Assembly (NCBI GenBank): GCA_963971405.1
Contig: OZ020489.1
Span: 31,212,290-31,276,289 of the forward strand
Length of the DNA: 64,000 nucleotides
Direction of reading: 5' to 3'
DNA from: Psococerastis gibbosa
Taxonomy: Eukaryota; Arthropoda; Insecta; Psocodea; Psocidae
Shown: positions 1 to 10,097 of the stretch, in pieces
How the letters are laid out: each line of letters begins with the position of its first letter
Position numbering within the stretch: the first letter of the stretch is position 1
Program-made: the position numbers and the translations under genes
Notes under the pieces: model-generated
Seen by the model: the letters and a program-made list of their open reading frames with translations, nothing else
Database searches by the model: none
Told to the model about the DNA's origin: nothing

Positions 1-130
1 TATATATTTCCCCTGGGAATCTCCTTCAATTATGCCAATAGAACGGTAGAATCCAGGCACTTTCGATGGAGCACTTCCAAAAGTTTCGTCAACATCTGCA
101 GTTGACATCTTCAGTGGCAATGTCTAGACT
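1..130 (+). repeat. Dispersed low-copy segment, shared with 47588-47690
   Basis: The stretch around 44-125 shares several near-identical blocks, such as CCAAAAGTTTCGTCAA and CATCTTCAGTG, with 47588-47690 in an intron of the Pro-rich gene. Spacing is similar in both places. It is a diverged duplication or an unnamed repeat. No coding potential is evident. Confidence 0.5.
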
Positions 131-278
131 TCAACGATTGCATCTCTGGGGTTTTTATTTATTTATTTATATTGTTAGGTCAAAACCGGTCGGGTTTTTG
201 GCAGTCTTCCGCAGCCTTTAGCTTATTGTACCCTGGTCCACATTTTTTCCCTCTGTTTACACCTTTCCTTAGCTTAAT

Positions 279-497
279 AATAATAATAATAATGACTTTT
301 AGTTTTATTAATAAGCCAACCTGGTGGAATTAGGGCTATAAAGCCCTCTCTTACACTCAACTAGGAAGGCCCGGGACCGCCTGCTTTACATGCCCGCCGG
401 AGGATGGCCAGAAAATGTAGCATGTGTGGGACTCGAACCAACAACCTTGCGGGTGAAAGTCGGAGCCCTTACCACTAATCTAGATGTCCTGACTTAG
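279..497 (-). mobile_element. SINE-A copy (tRNA-derived SINE)
   Basis: Near full-length copy of a roughly 215-bp family found at least seven times here. On the minus strand it has a tRNA-like head with an A-box-like segment and a B box (GGTTCGAGTCC type), then a body with GGCCATGCTTCGGNGGGCATG and GTGTAAGAGAGGGCTTTATA, and ends in an AT-rich tail that runs into an (AAT)n tract at 279-292. B-box-bearing SINEs are transcribed by RNA polymerase III and moved by LINE enzymes. Confidence 0.85.
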
Positions 498-743
498 ATA
501 AGTGTGTCAACCCCAAGTCCAATTTTTGCCTCGTTATTAGTCCAGGTGTCATTCGTAACCATTGCGTACCCACTCAAAAACATAGAAATATCCGAAATAT
601 ACAGGATACCCAACCCCCCAGCTCTGGCAGGCTCGTAACTCGTAATGCTGTAGCCTATTTGTAGACCACGGTACCTTTGTTAGATAATTGGGCCATTTGT
701 TAAATAGTTGAAAATTTTGTGCTTTTAAGTAAATATGTTCTGG

Positions 744-903
744 CAAGGGCGATGCCAGGGAGGGGCAGGGGGGCCACTGCCCCCCCCCCTAGATTTGCTA
801 CTACTATTCCATGCTAGGCTATAGTCATTCGTTTACGAAATGACTTTGATGGGGGGGACGTACCTCCCCTGCCCCCGCAGTTGAAATTCTAGCGTCAACC
901 TTG
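744..903. mobile_element. Short hAT-like MITE, G/C-run rich
   Basis: Imperfect terminal inverted repeats (CAAGGGCGATGCCAG against CAAGGTTGACGCTAG) are flanked by imperfect 8-bp duplications, TGTTCTGG and TACTCTGG. An 8-bp duplication is the hAT hallmark. The interior contains long G and C runs and has no coding capacity. Assignment to hAT rests on duplication length and the CAAGG end shared with the clean copy at 1709-1871. Confidence 0.5.
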
Positions 904-1700
904 TACTCTGGGCCTACTTGCATTAAGCTTAACCCAATTCAGATAGTTTTATGCACTACTGCTCTAGTACAGTATATATATATTGGTTCCGATTTGGAAC
1001 CTTTGCTAGACTATGTTCAGGCTGCAACTCAAAACATTATGGTACCTACCTTAGGTCTACCCACAGCTGTCCAGCCGAGTAATGCTTTCCTTATAGAGCG
1101 ACTTGTTTTCTCGTTTTCTGTCCAAAATTCTACTAAATGCATTGACGTGGCCCAGGATTTTGGTGGGCTACCAAAATATACAGTAGGTCTACGTTTGTAA
1201 CCAAACATATTTTGAGCCTGCTGTATGAATTAATTCGGGACAAAGCTTCCAGTTTGCCTACCATATACTAGGAAGTAAACTCTAACCTACCTGAAAAATA
1301 GAAAGGGCCGAGTGTGTTGTTGACCCGTCTGTTTGTTTCTAAACAATCGCATTCGGTGGTTGAGATGAGAGGCGCGCTACGGGAGCCTGCGGATACGGCG
1401 CGCGGTAACTGACACAATACTCAGCCATGGAACACAAGCACCACGCAGCATCGGCTTAATGCGACATCTAGGGTCGCTTACTGGAACCGCACGACTAGCC
1501 AAATTCACAGGGGAGGGGGTGATACTTAGGGTTTCGCGCTAAGCCGAGCATAGCTACCCAATCTCACTGTCCAGTCCCCTCAAAGTAAATCTATAAAGTT
1601 ACTTGGAATTCCCTCAGTACAGCAAGGCGGTGGAATGTCAGGCCTATATGCCTAAGCCATGTAGCATAAATTACAGGAGAGGAGGCCTACCTACTTAATC
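904..1700. other. No recognised gene
   Basis: The segment has a GC-richer patch at about 1340-1510 and a 99-codon open frame at 901-1200 (+). That frame resembles nothing I know and starts at the edge of a MITE. No splice-bounded exon, promoter or repeat family is recognised. Confidence 0.5.
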
Positions 1701-1708
1701 ATTACTAA

Positions 1709-1871
1709 CAAGGCTGTGCCCAGGTTTTTGTTTGGGGGGGGGGGGGGGGGGTTCAAAACATTTTTTTTTTACATATTTCATTTATTAAAGTCCATTCTGT
1801 CCAATGTAAAGCCCTTTTATTTCAGAGGGGGTCCCTACCCCTTGGACCACCCCCCCCTGGGCACGGCCTTG
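1709..1871. mobile_element. hAT MITE with perfect 8-bp target duplication
   Basis: A 163-bp element with near-perfect 16-bp terminal inverted repeats, CAAGGCTGTGCCCAGG and CCTGGGCACGGCCTTG, flanked by the perfect 8-bp direct repeat ATTACTAA (1701-1708 and 1872-1879). That is diagnostic of hAT-type insertion. The interior has a long G run near the left end and C runs near the right end, and no transposase. Confidence 0.85.
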
Positions 1872-1889
1872 ATTACTAATCACTTATCA

Positions 1890-2105
1890 AGACATGTAGA
1901 GTAGTCGTACAGACTCCCGACTTTCACCCGAAAGGTTGTTGGTTCGAGTCCTCCACTTGCTACATTTTCTGGCCATGCTTCGGTGGGCATGTTAAGCAGG
2001 CGGTTCCGGGCTTTCCTAATTGAGTGTTAGAGAGGGCTTTATAACCTTAACTCCGCTAGGTTGGCTTTTTAATAGAACAAAAAGTCAATATTTATTTATG
2101 TATTA
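1890..2105 (+). mobile_element. SINE-A copy
   Basis: Plus-strand copy of the SINE-A family: tRNA-like head with GTTGGTTCGAGTCC as B box at about 1937-1951, conserved body, and an AT-rich tail ending near 2105. It starts about 10 bp after the right target duplication of the hAT MITE at 1709-1871. Confidence 0.85.
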
Positions 2106-2391
2106 GGTACCATTTTAGGCATTGAACATTTTTGCGATCAGCAAGTTGCTTATAGTCCGGATGCTTCGGGCTCGTGAACTGGAAGCTGGAGCCATTTTTT
2201 ATCCCTAAGCCTCCGGACTGCTCATATGAATTAGACCTAAGGCGAGAGACCTTCCTCACACTTCACAAAATTGTTAACTTTTAGATAATAAAACAAAATA
2301 CGCTATCCGTCTCAAATTACTGGTTTACATAACGAACTGGTTAACCGACCCACTTCGAAGGCACCCTTAGGCCCGACCCCACCTAGAGTTC

Positions 2392-2572
2392 AATATAGGA
2401 GAGACCGGACATTCGCCTCCCAACAGAAACATATATATATGAATCTCTGGGGCCACTCGCCACATCTCCTATGACCAGACATTGAAAATACGTACCAGGT
2501 GGCCCCAGGATTCAAAAAATATTTTTTACGCGCTCGAGTGTCCCATCTCTCTTATATAGAACTCTAATCCCA
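2392..2572. mobile_element. Palindromic MITE, family M (GGGACATTCG ends)
   Basis: The left end around GGAGAGACCGGACATTCG is inverted at the right end as GTGTCCCATCTCTC, followed by TATATAGAACTC. Related ends occur at 2866, 3640-3710 and, most cleanly, 61365-61480. The interior contains CTCTGGGGCCACTCGCCACATC, also shared with the 3.6- and 61.4-kb copies. Non-autonomous; superfamily not determined. Confidence 0.55.
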
Positions 2573-2599
2573 CCCTCGCATGTAAGTTCAAGGTTGTAA

Positions 2600-2859
2600 G
2601 GCGGCAATTCCCCCGGCGAATTTACTTCATTGGTGATTTGAGATTTTTTGTTTGTTTTGTTTTAAGCAGACTATTATGTAGATACTTAACTTATCTATTA
2701 TATATTAAGTTATAATATGGTATAGACTTATTAATGATGTCTGCAACCAAGTTATAACTTAATTTATAATAGATAAGTTAAGTATCTACATAATGGTCTC
2801 CTTAAAACAAAACAAACAATAAAATACAAATGAAGAAATTCGCCGGTGGAATTGCCGCC
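2600..2859. mobile_element. MITE family H1 (GGCGGC-ATTCC ends)
   Basis: Ends GGCGGCAATTCC and GGAATTGCCGCC form terminal inverted repeats. The interior is a long AT-rich palindrome containing AGTATCTACATAATGG-type arms. The left flank is TAA, the right GAA. Sister copies at 3721-3978, 11112-11289 and 46000-46177 give 3-bp flanking duplications (TAA or ATA), as known for PIF/Harbinger elements. Confidence 0.7.
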
Positions 2860-2899
2860 GAAAGATGGGACATTTGAGCGCGCCAAAACTATTTTTTTT

Positions 2900-3335
2900 A
2901 ATCCTAGGGCCACCAGCAGCCTGATCGAGGCGATTATAATACCGGGGTTAAATAAATACCCTAGGATTATAACTGAAAACAAACAAATTTTGAATAGCAT
3001 TTTCCATTATAAAATTATCTTGTTTACATCGCCTCGATCAGGATGTAGCCGGGGTTAAATAAATACCCTGGGATTATAACTGTAAACAAACAAATTTTAA
3101 ATAGCACTTTCCATTATGAAATTATCTTGTTTACATTTTTACTACCAGGGGATTAAAAATGTAAACAAGATAATTTTATAATGGAAAGTACTATTCAAAA
3201 TTTGTTTGTTTACAGTTATAATCCTAGGGTATTTATTTAGTTCCGGTATTTATTTAATCCCCTGCTATTAAAAATGTAAACATGATAATTTTGTAATGGA
3301 AAGTGCTATTCAAAATTTGTTTGTTTACATTTTTA
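2900..3335. mobile_element. MITE family P, two overlapping or nested copies
   Basis: Contains repeated inverted blocks of the family marked by AATACCGGTATTTATTTAA, GTAAACAAGATAATTTTATA and GGAAAGTGCTATTCAAAATT. Blocks occur in both orientations, so this is a nested or inverted-dimer arrangement. A single simple copy lies at 60433-60593 and others at 7725-8010. No coding capacity. Confidence 0.65.
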
Positions 3336-3340
3336 ATAAT

Positions 3341-3553
3341 AAATAAATAAGGACTTTTTGTTCTATTACTAAGCCAACCTAGCGGAGTTAGGGCTATAAA
3401 GCCCTCTCTTAAACTCAACTAGGAAGGCCTGGGACCGCCTGCTTTAAATGCCCCCCGAAGCATGGCCAGAAAATGTAGGAAGTGTAGGACTCGAACCAAT
3501 AACCTTTCGGGTGAAAGTCAGAGTCGGTACCACTACTCTACATGTAATGACAT
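3341..3553 (-). mobile_element. SINE-A copy
   Basis: Full-length minus-strand SINE-A with B box, conserved body and a tail reading as AATAAATAAGGACTTTTTG on the plus strand. It abuts the family P MITE on its left, and a family P fragment (about 3557-3615) follows on its right, so the SINE appears inserted in that element. Confidence 0.85.
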
Positions 3554-3556
3554 AAT

Positions 3557-3715
3557 ACCAGGGGATTAAATAAATACCGGTATTATAATCGCCATGATCA
3601 GGCTGCTGGTACGTTTTTTCAATAACTTGTCATAAGAAACGTGGCGAGTGGCCCCGGAAATTGAGAAGTGTATTTTTGGCGGGAAGCGAATGTCCCATGT
3701 CTCTCCTCTTGTCTA
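3557..3715. repeat. Fragments of MITE families P and M
   Basis: 3557-3615 carries the terminal part of family P (CCAGGGGATTAAATAAATAC). 3640-3710 carries the right part of family M (GTGGCGAGTGGCCCC, then AATGTCCCATGTCTCTCC). No gene. Confidence 0.55.
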
Positions 3716-3720
3716 GCTAA

Positions 3721-3978
3721 GGCGGCAATTCCACAGGCGATTTTACTTCATTTATGATTTGAGATTTTTTGTTTTAAGGAGATTATGTAGATAGGTACTT
3801 AACTTATATATTATAAATTAATTTATAATATGGTAGACTTATTAATGATGTCTGCTACCATATTATAACTTAATTTATAATATATAAGTTAAGTATCTAC
3901 ATAATAGTCTCCTTAAAACAAAACAAACGTCGATGACAAAATCAAATTTGAAGTAAAATTGCCCAGTGGAATAACCGC
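3721..3978. mobile_element. MITE family H1
   Basis: Starts GGCGGCAATTCC after TAA and ends GGAATAACCGC, with a long internal palindrome of AT-rich arms closely matching the copy at 2600-2859. The right terminal repeat is degraded. No coding capacity. Confidence 0.65.
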
Positions 3979-4294
3979 TTTAGGAATACTGCAACGCCAT
4001 GCATTAATCAGATTCGGTTAGCTTGTTTTGTTTTATTAGTCAGTTGGAATATTGAGAAAATAACAGCTGCCATTCTTGCTTATGATTGGCTCTGAGGCCA
4101 CTTGGGCTACTAAAGGTTTCTCGGTTGGACGCATTGTAATTTACAAAGATTTAGATATTTTCTAGAGATAACTTGAAGAGTGATTTGACCGAATAGGTAC
4201 TGAATTTCTATGTACCGTACATAGGGTACGATGAAAATTAGACTTTAGTGCAATCGTTCGAACCAAAATGTAAAAACACTACCCTTATGTTAAC

Positions 4295-4618
4295 CTACCT
4301 TCCAATATTTTTACCATTGATACATATGTTAAGTTTCGCCTTGTTTACTATATGGTAAGGTGTATCTATTGAGCAATCTGAGAATTTCACAAAATTTCCG
4401 AGCCCACTGTACGCACAGAACAACATAATATATGTACTGTTCATTTTACGCATTATTTTTTTAAGAAAAATCCAGTTTTTTTTTACTACGGTACCGACAA
4501 CATGTACTAACCGTTCCATTTCCTTTTTTTTATGGGGTGCTACGCCTTTAAACCCTTTCCGATATGCTCGCGTCCGTCTATTTTTTTCATATTCCTTCTG
4601 GCCTTTAAATTTACCCAT
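4295..4618 (-). pseudogene. Duplicated short coding exon, minus-strand copy
   Basis: The first 41 codons, starting MGKFKGQKEYEKNRR and reaching KKKEMERLVHVV, are identical to those at 10838-10960 on the plus strand. Identity also covers about 60 bases of 5' leader. It ends just after ATGTTGT, beyond a possible splice donor (GAACG followed by GTTAGT). Codons after that are unrelated between copies and are probably read-through. The Lys/Arg-rich N-terminus with a RKGFKG motif is not a family I can name with confidence. Some transposase-associated proteins of invertebrates begin in a similar way, so a transposon origin is possible. It is called a pseudogene because no downstream exon is visible. 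Confidence 0.4.
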
Positions 4619-4673
4619 TCTCAGTACGCCAAGAAAACAATGGACAAAATCATAAAATATGAAATAATGCGAG

Positions 4674-4752
4674 AGTTAAGAGTGTACAGGCCGTAGAATG
4701 GTGTTTGGACCACAGAATACTATAATATATAAGAACGTTGACTCAATGCTAA
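4674..4752. other. TTAA-anchored terminal repeat next to the duplicated exon
   Basis: TTAAGAGTGTACAGGCCGTAG at 4674 matches the left end of the foldback element at 5624. Identity of the duplicated exon with its plus-strand twin stops exactly at this TTAA. A matching right end for this copy was not found. Confidence 0.5.
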
Positions 4753-4914
4753 GGGGGGTATTCCATATACGTACAACGTCAACGAAAAATTGAAAAATGA
4801 CGTCAAAATGACGTAAATTGACGTGGTAGCAGAATTTTTAGTATGTCTTTAATGTCTGCTAAAACGTCATTTTTCAATTTTTCGTTGACGATTGAAGTAT
4901 ATGGAATACCCCCC
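4753..4914. mobile_element. MITE family H2 (conserved hairpin core), TSD TAA
   Basis: A 162-bp near-perfect palindrome with ends GGGGGGTATTCC and GGAATACCCCCC, flanked on both sides by TAA (4750-4752, 4915-4917). The apex carries GACGTGGTAGCAGA and TGTCTGCTAAAACGTC, the core shared with eight other elements in this window. The 3-bp TWA duplication suggests PIF/Harbinger-type mobilisation. Confidence 0.8.
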
Positions 4915-4917
4915 TAA

Positions 4918-5623
4918 TATTTCGTTGAAAATCCGTACCAACTTTTAAAAAAAACAAAAAAAATCGTGTTGGTGCACCTGTTTTTCGTCTCCCAGCATTT
5001 GGCGCCTTTTTTTAAAAAGTTTAGCCCGCCGGGCTGCCCTGCGCGCGCACCCTTCCTTCCTATTTAATGTTAGTATTATTATTGACAGAATATGTTATAT
5101 CGCTTCCCATGTGGTTGTGAAAGAGAAGAAAATTGTTTAACTTGAAATTCTCATGACGAAAGCAGAATTTCAGTTAATATTTATTGCAGAGCTAGAGAAA
5201 ATATATCTTAGCCACTAGAATATATATATATGTAAGCATACATCTACATATTGATACTTGATAATTATGTTAACATGGCCACAATATTGAGAATTATTTT
5301 TGAACAAAACAATTCTGAACACAGTGGCCAATCGGTCAAAGTCACGGTAACATACAGTATCATGCCTCAAGATGTCGATACATATTTCTTCTAATGGCTA
5401 TTACATTTTTCTAGCTCAACAAGAGTTTCTTTCACACGCACATAACAAACCAATTTAATACATTGAGTCAACATTATAGCCCGCTAAGGTAATGAAGTAC
5501 CTAAACAAAGTTTCTTTCTTTGTCCGCATTGTCATAAACTGCGTACCTTGAGTTTTACAATATTCAAGAGGAATGCTGGGTTCGGCGGGTCTCTCCAAAA
5601 TTCGATAGTTGCTGTGATCTTTG
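4918..5623. other. No recognised gene
   Basis: AT-rich, no recognised gene. The only structure noticed is a short inverted match, GTTGACTCAATG at about 4739 and CATTGAGTCAAC at about 5460. Confidence 0.5.
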
Positions 5624-6007
5624 CATTAAGAGTGTACAGCCCGTAGGAAATTGGCAACCCGAAATTTATTCCTTTTTATTTTTTATTTAAGTAACTAAGC
5701 ATGTTATTAAAGATTTGGCTCATCAAAGTCGTAGAAAACTCTTTCATGCATCATATTATAAGATATTTTTAATTTTCGAAATTGTAGTTTTTTCATAAAC
5801 ATGCAGATATTTTATAAACAATAACTTTTCACGTAAAAGCGATTTTATAAAAAAACTACAATTTCGAAAATGATGTATATATGATGCATGAAGTAGTCTT
5901 CTACAACTGTTATGAGCCAAATCTTTAATAACATGCTTGGTTAATTAAATAATGCATAAAAAGTAATAAGTTTCGGGTTGCCAATTTCCTACGGGCTGTA
6001 CACTTAA
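5624..6007. mobile_element. Foldback MITE bounded by TTAA
   Basis: About 380 bp of almost continuous palindrome. The ends GTGTACAGCCCGTAGG and CCTACGGGCTGTACAC lie next to TTAA on both sides. The arms contain GATTTGGCTCAT and TTTCGAAATTGTAG in inverted orientation. A partial relative lies at 53620-53685. TTAA target sites are typical of piggyBac and some other superfamilies; no transposase is present. Confidence 0.7.
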
Positions 6008-7084
6008 ACTATTTTAAATGAGCGCTACCACATCTTGTAGTGACCCGGCCGAGTTTCATCTCGAAATCCACCGACAAATAATTTGTTACTAATTTATTTA
6101 AAAATGTAATGACGTAATTTCAACTCAAATAATACTTCAAAGAAAAAAGAAAATAGTTATTTCCATGCAATTGGAATTGTGTCTGCACATTCTAGACACA
6201 TTTACGACAACGAACGTCAATAGTTTGAAAACAGCATCGGTCGACTTATTCGGCGCTGCCACTCGGGGTGAGCTTTCGACTCAGCCACCACATCTCTCCA
6301 GAAATCCCGGTCCTAGGTCTTACTCGGCCTCTTCCGATTCACTTTCTGTCCCACCTTTCTTATATGCCTTGCTAGATGGACAGCCATTCCTCCACGTGCC
6401 TAATATTTTCAGCTTATTTCTGCAAGCGAAACGATGTTTCCTTTTCCGAAAATATCGGTAATGTCGTCGTTTCGTCTCCCTCATCTGACACCACGTCCGT
6501 TAACCCCTGCGTGTATGCTCCTCTCGATGACTCTTCTTTATAAACTGGTAGGCCCCCTCCATTGCGTCGCTTGATTATTTGTTCATTTAACTTGTATTAG
6601 GCAGTAAGACACGGTGTGTGTACCGCGAGCTGAAATTTAAAATTAAATGGTTAGACAAACTATATGAAATAAATATGGAAATAATGTTTGCATAAGTACT
6701 AACTAGTGCAGTAGTTAAGGAATACATTTAATTCAAAAATACTTTATGAACAAAGAATGGTCATGACTGCAAAGATAAGAAAGGGGTCATTTGAAAATCT
6801 CATTAAAAAAATTCAAGATTGCTCAAATTGCAATCTATTTCCACAAATGAATCATTAACGTATTTTACACAAACTCTAAACAGGAATTTTTAAGCAGATA
6901 TGTCAAGATACTGGCAAAAACCTCACTGCCTCTCTGTACGTAAGTGTCTCGGCTGATGCAGTGAAAATAAGTTATATTGGAGTCAATGAAAAAAGCTATT
7001 CTCACTATGCTGTAATTCTTTGCAATATAGATTAGTAGAAATTGGGCTAAACTGGTAGAGAAAATAAAAAGTGGGCTCAAAGAG
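6008..7084. other. No recognised gene; contains one half of a local duplication
   Basis: A 98-codon open frame at 6165-6461 (+) resembles nothing known to me. The block 6433-6540 (GCGAAACGATG, AATATCGGTAATGTCGTCG) recurs at 7477-7585 in the same orientation with about 85-90% identity by eye. Confidence 0.5.
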
Positions 7085-7465
7085 TATAGTATGCTAATGC
7101 CTTACCTTGTTCTGAGAAAGTTGCAGTCGTTTGCCTCCAATTTTCTACGCTTTAACGGCTGATTGAAAGGTGAGAAGTGGATTAACAGGAACTAGTGAAT
7201 CCTTTTGAGTCAGTGGCAATACTCCTGTCCAGGTGTGTGCCAACTGCAGTCCAGTTACTAGGTTACTCCTGCACATAAAAATTAGTTACTGTATATTACG
7301 ATACGATACAGCCTACTGGGTTTGTCCAACCCATAAGAACCGATAACAGTGAGACTCTACATGGTTTCCTATTTATTAATTACGAAAGCGTGCATAGGCT
7401 TAGATAATAACGAAAGTAAATAAAAATAAAATAATTAAAATATTATAGATAATCCATATCTCAAT
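7085..7465 (-). repeat. Local direct duplication, copy 1, with a possible exon
   Basis: Matches 8188-8545 in the same orientation at roughly 90% identity by eye. On the minus strand both copies keep a short open frame ending LLRTR or FLRTR, directly before a consensus donor (ACAAG then GTAAGG, near 7105). The frame is open back to TTCCTG, preceded by CACTAG, which could act as an acceptor; that would be an exon of about 75 bases. No homology is recognised, and the exon reading is inference. Confidence 0.45.
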
Positions 7466-7476
7466 TCATCTGAAAG

Positions 7477-7585
7477 CGAAACGCAGTTTCTTTTTCTGAA
7501 AATATCGGTAATGTCGTCGTTTCGACTCCCTCATCAGACACTATGTCCATTCACCCCTTCGTGTATGCGCCTCTCGATGGCTCTT
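7477..7585 (+). repeat. Second copy of the 6433-6540 block
   Basis: Shares AATATCGGTAATGTCGTCG, a TCCCTCAT block and GTGTATGC with CCTCTCGATG with 6433-6540 in the same order. It is a local duplication of about 108 bp, with no coding potential recognised. Confidence 0.6.
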
Positions 7586-7724
7586 TGAAATACTCGCAGC
7601 TGCAGCAATCCCCCATGTTTCGGCATTATATTTATATCAGCATTATGTATTTATAATAGGGTCTTGCAGGGTATAAGCTTCGCTGTTGCTCTCGAAGTAA
7701 GTACCTGCAGCTTGGTCATGGCCA

Positions 7725-8010
7725 TTATAATACCGGTATTTATTTAATGTCCTGGTATTAAAAATGGAAACAAGATAATTTTATAATGGAAAGTGCCATT
7801 TAAAATTTGTTTGTTTATATCTTTAATATCAGCAGCCTGATCGGGGCGATTATAATACTGGAATTTATTTAATCCACTGATAAACAAGATAATTTTATAA
7901 TGGAAAGACGGAAAGTGCTATTCAAAATTTGTTTGTTCGCAGTTATAATCCTAGGGTATTTATTTAACCCCGGTATTATAATCGCCTCGATCAGACTGCA
8001 GGGGATTAAA
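7725..8010. mobile_element. MITE family P, two partial copies
   Basis: Contains CATTATAATACCGGTATTTA, AAACAAGATAATTTTATAAT and inverted counterparts ending in ATTATAATCGCC with GATCAG. Two partial elements lie in tandem. The GCCTGATCGGGGCGATTATA junction is shared with copies at 2.9 and 60.4 kb. Confidence 0.6.
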
Positions 8011-8187
8011 TCATAGAATAAATATTAACTATATAATGCTAGTGAGTATAGGACCGTCTGTGATTCCAACTATAAAAATCACATGAGCCGAGTCAGAAAA
8101 TACATGCATCCCAGTTTTAACCAACGAAATTAATTTATTAATGAACAATTGTGAGTGTATACGAACGTTCTAAAAAACTTGAGTATA

Positions 8188-8545
8188 TTATGATTAATGC
8201 CTTACCTTGTTCTGAGAAGATTCAAGTTGTTTGCCTCTAATTTTCTACGCTTTAACTGCTTATTGAACGGTGAGGAGTGGATTGACAGGAACTAGTGAAT
8301 CGTTTTGAGTCAGTGGCAGTACTCTTGTCCAGGTGTGTGCCAACAGCAGTCCAGTTACCAGGTTACTCCTGCACATAAAAATTAGTTGCAGTATATTACG
8401 ATAGGCTTTAGCCTACTGGGTTTGTCCCACCCATAAGACTCTACATGGTTTCCTATTTATTAATTACGAAAGCCAGCACGGGCTCAGATAATAACGGAAG
8501 TAAATAAAATAATTAAAATATTATAGATAATCCATATCCCAATTC
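8188..8545 (-). repeat. Local direct duplication, copy 2, with a possible exon
   Basis: Second copy of 7085-7465. On the minus strand it keeps the same short open frame (KRRKLEANN then LNLLRTR) up to the donor ACAAG/GTAAGG near 8206. Both copies are free of stops over this stretch although they differ at several bases. Coding status is unproven. Confidence 0.45.
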
Positions 8546-9107
8546 ACTGCATACTTTGCTATTGAAAGTATGACTGCCCCTTGTAGACTTTGTGCATGCC
8601 TCACCGATCAATCGAGGGCTTTAGAATACAGAAAGATAGCCAAAATTGTCAAATTGTACCCTACGTGAGATATATATATATATATATTGGTACCCGGGAA
8701 CAAATCTATCTCTTATGGCAAAGAATTTCAGTGCGTGTTCAGTTTCTAGAATGCTAATTAGGTAAATTAGCCAAAATAAAATTAGTAAACTATTTTAAAA
8801 ACTGAACTTACAATAAATAATCAATTAAATGAGCAAAGAAGAAGCAATGTTGGTTTTATTCTAATTTCTGGCATAACCACGCAGAGTAGCGTTAAAAATT
8901 AAAATAGTAACGCCAGTAACGGCTACCTAGTTCCCAGTTGTAATAAGTACAAACATTCCGTTTTTTAATCAAAAAATGCGCAGTTTCTTCGTGCTCATTA
9001 TGAAGCATTGTTAACTATACATAAAATACACATTACTCACCACTTTTCTGGATGAAATATCACTTAAACACTTATATATTGTCTCCCATACCGTTAACGG
9101 TTTTGTT
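8546..9107. other. No recognised gene
   Basis: AT-rich sequence with a short (TA)n tract near 8672. No repeat family, exon or regulatory element recognised. Confidence 0.5.
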
Positions 9108-9115
9108 TGTTTGAG

Positions 9116-10089
9116 CAGGGCTGCCGTTCGGAAAATTAAAATTATACGCAATGGAAGCGAAAAAGATACGCAAGTTGCAAAAATAAAAAAAATAATGCAT
9201 TATTTTTTTATTTATTGTTTTTTTTTGTTTTCGTGCCCTAGTCGGTTATTTACTTAAAATTTTAATTTTTTACCTTCAAATTGCACACTTCCTTCTTGTT
9301 GGCAAAACCTTTTTCCCGCCAATTTTTGAAATCATTGAAATTTTCGCATGTAAACTTTTTAAACTTAAAAATTTAAATGCATGCATATGCCTAAGCTTAG
9401 CCAATTAGTGGGATCTGATACTTTGTTCCCATTTCAATATTGGTTCCGGGCTGAGTAAAACATAGTTATTTCGGATGTGGTAACATGTCTAGAAGAAACA
9501 TATAAGTATCCTAAAACCAGAAACTATGACGGTCGGTCCGCTGATTCTTCGGATTGGTTATACCGAAACCATAAGCGAAACATGGTATGATTAGGTCTAG
9601 CCACAGAGTTTTTACCATCGCGTGGCTGTAGACCGTTATCAATATGGCGCCTAGTGTAGCCTGCACAAGATAAATACGCAAATTAGCTGGGTAAATAGTC
9701 CACATCGGCTAAGTACAGAGATTTGACCGGGTCCAGGTATCCGTTCTGCTATGCTGAAATGTGTAAGACTTCGAAATTTTTACGTTGGTACTTACCTCTG
9801 ATAGTTGGCTTACAGTTAACGATTGTCCCGTAAGGGATATTATGGGTACCGCCGTCCCAGTTTATATATTTCTATGGTTTATACCAACAAATAACTCCCG
9901 CTAATTTTCAAATGTTAAAAAAATGGATTTTTTGTTATTGAATATTCAAGATTGCTTTCTCGCATTTTTTTGTTCAAACTATATGAAATTATACGCAAAT
10001 TATACGCATTTAACATTATACGCACGACGATACGCAAGCCTTCAAATTATACGCAAAATCGTATAATTATACGGCAAACGGCAGCCCTG
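9116..10089. mobile_element. Non-autonomous hAT element, 974 bp, perfect TSD
   Basis: The termini CAGGGCTGCCGTT and AACGGCAGCCCTG are inverted repeats, flanked by the perfect 8-bp duplication TGTTTGAG (9108-9115 and 10090-10097). Subterminal ATTATACGCAA blocks recur near both ends; they could be transposase-binding repeats. The CAGGG end and 8-bp duplication fit hAT. No transposase frame is present. A dispersed repeat at about 9490-9800 lies inside. Confidence 0.88.
9490..9800. repeat. Dispersed repeat shared with 59800-60110
   Basis: Blocks ATCAATATGGC, CTAGTGTAGCCTGCA, GACCGGGTCC, TATCCGTTCTGCTATGCTG and TGTAAGACTTCGA occur in the same order here and at about 59945-60100 in an MRE11 intron. 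It sits inside the hAT element at 9116-10089. Type unknown. Confidence 0.6.
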
Positions 10090-10097
10090 TGTTTGAG

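Noticed and set aside
901-1200. 99-codon plus-strand frame
   Set aside because: Begins at the border of a MITE, has no splice context or recognisable homology, and its length is within chance expectation.
6165-6461. 98-codon plus-strand frame
   Set aside because: No homology, and the duplicated block at its end (6433-6540) is not frame-conserved in its second copy.
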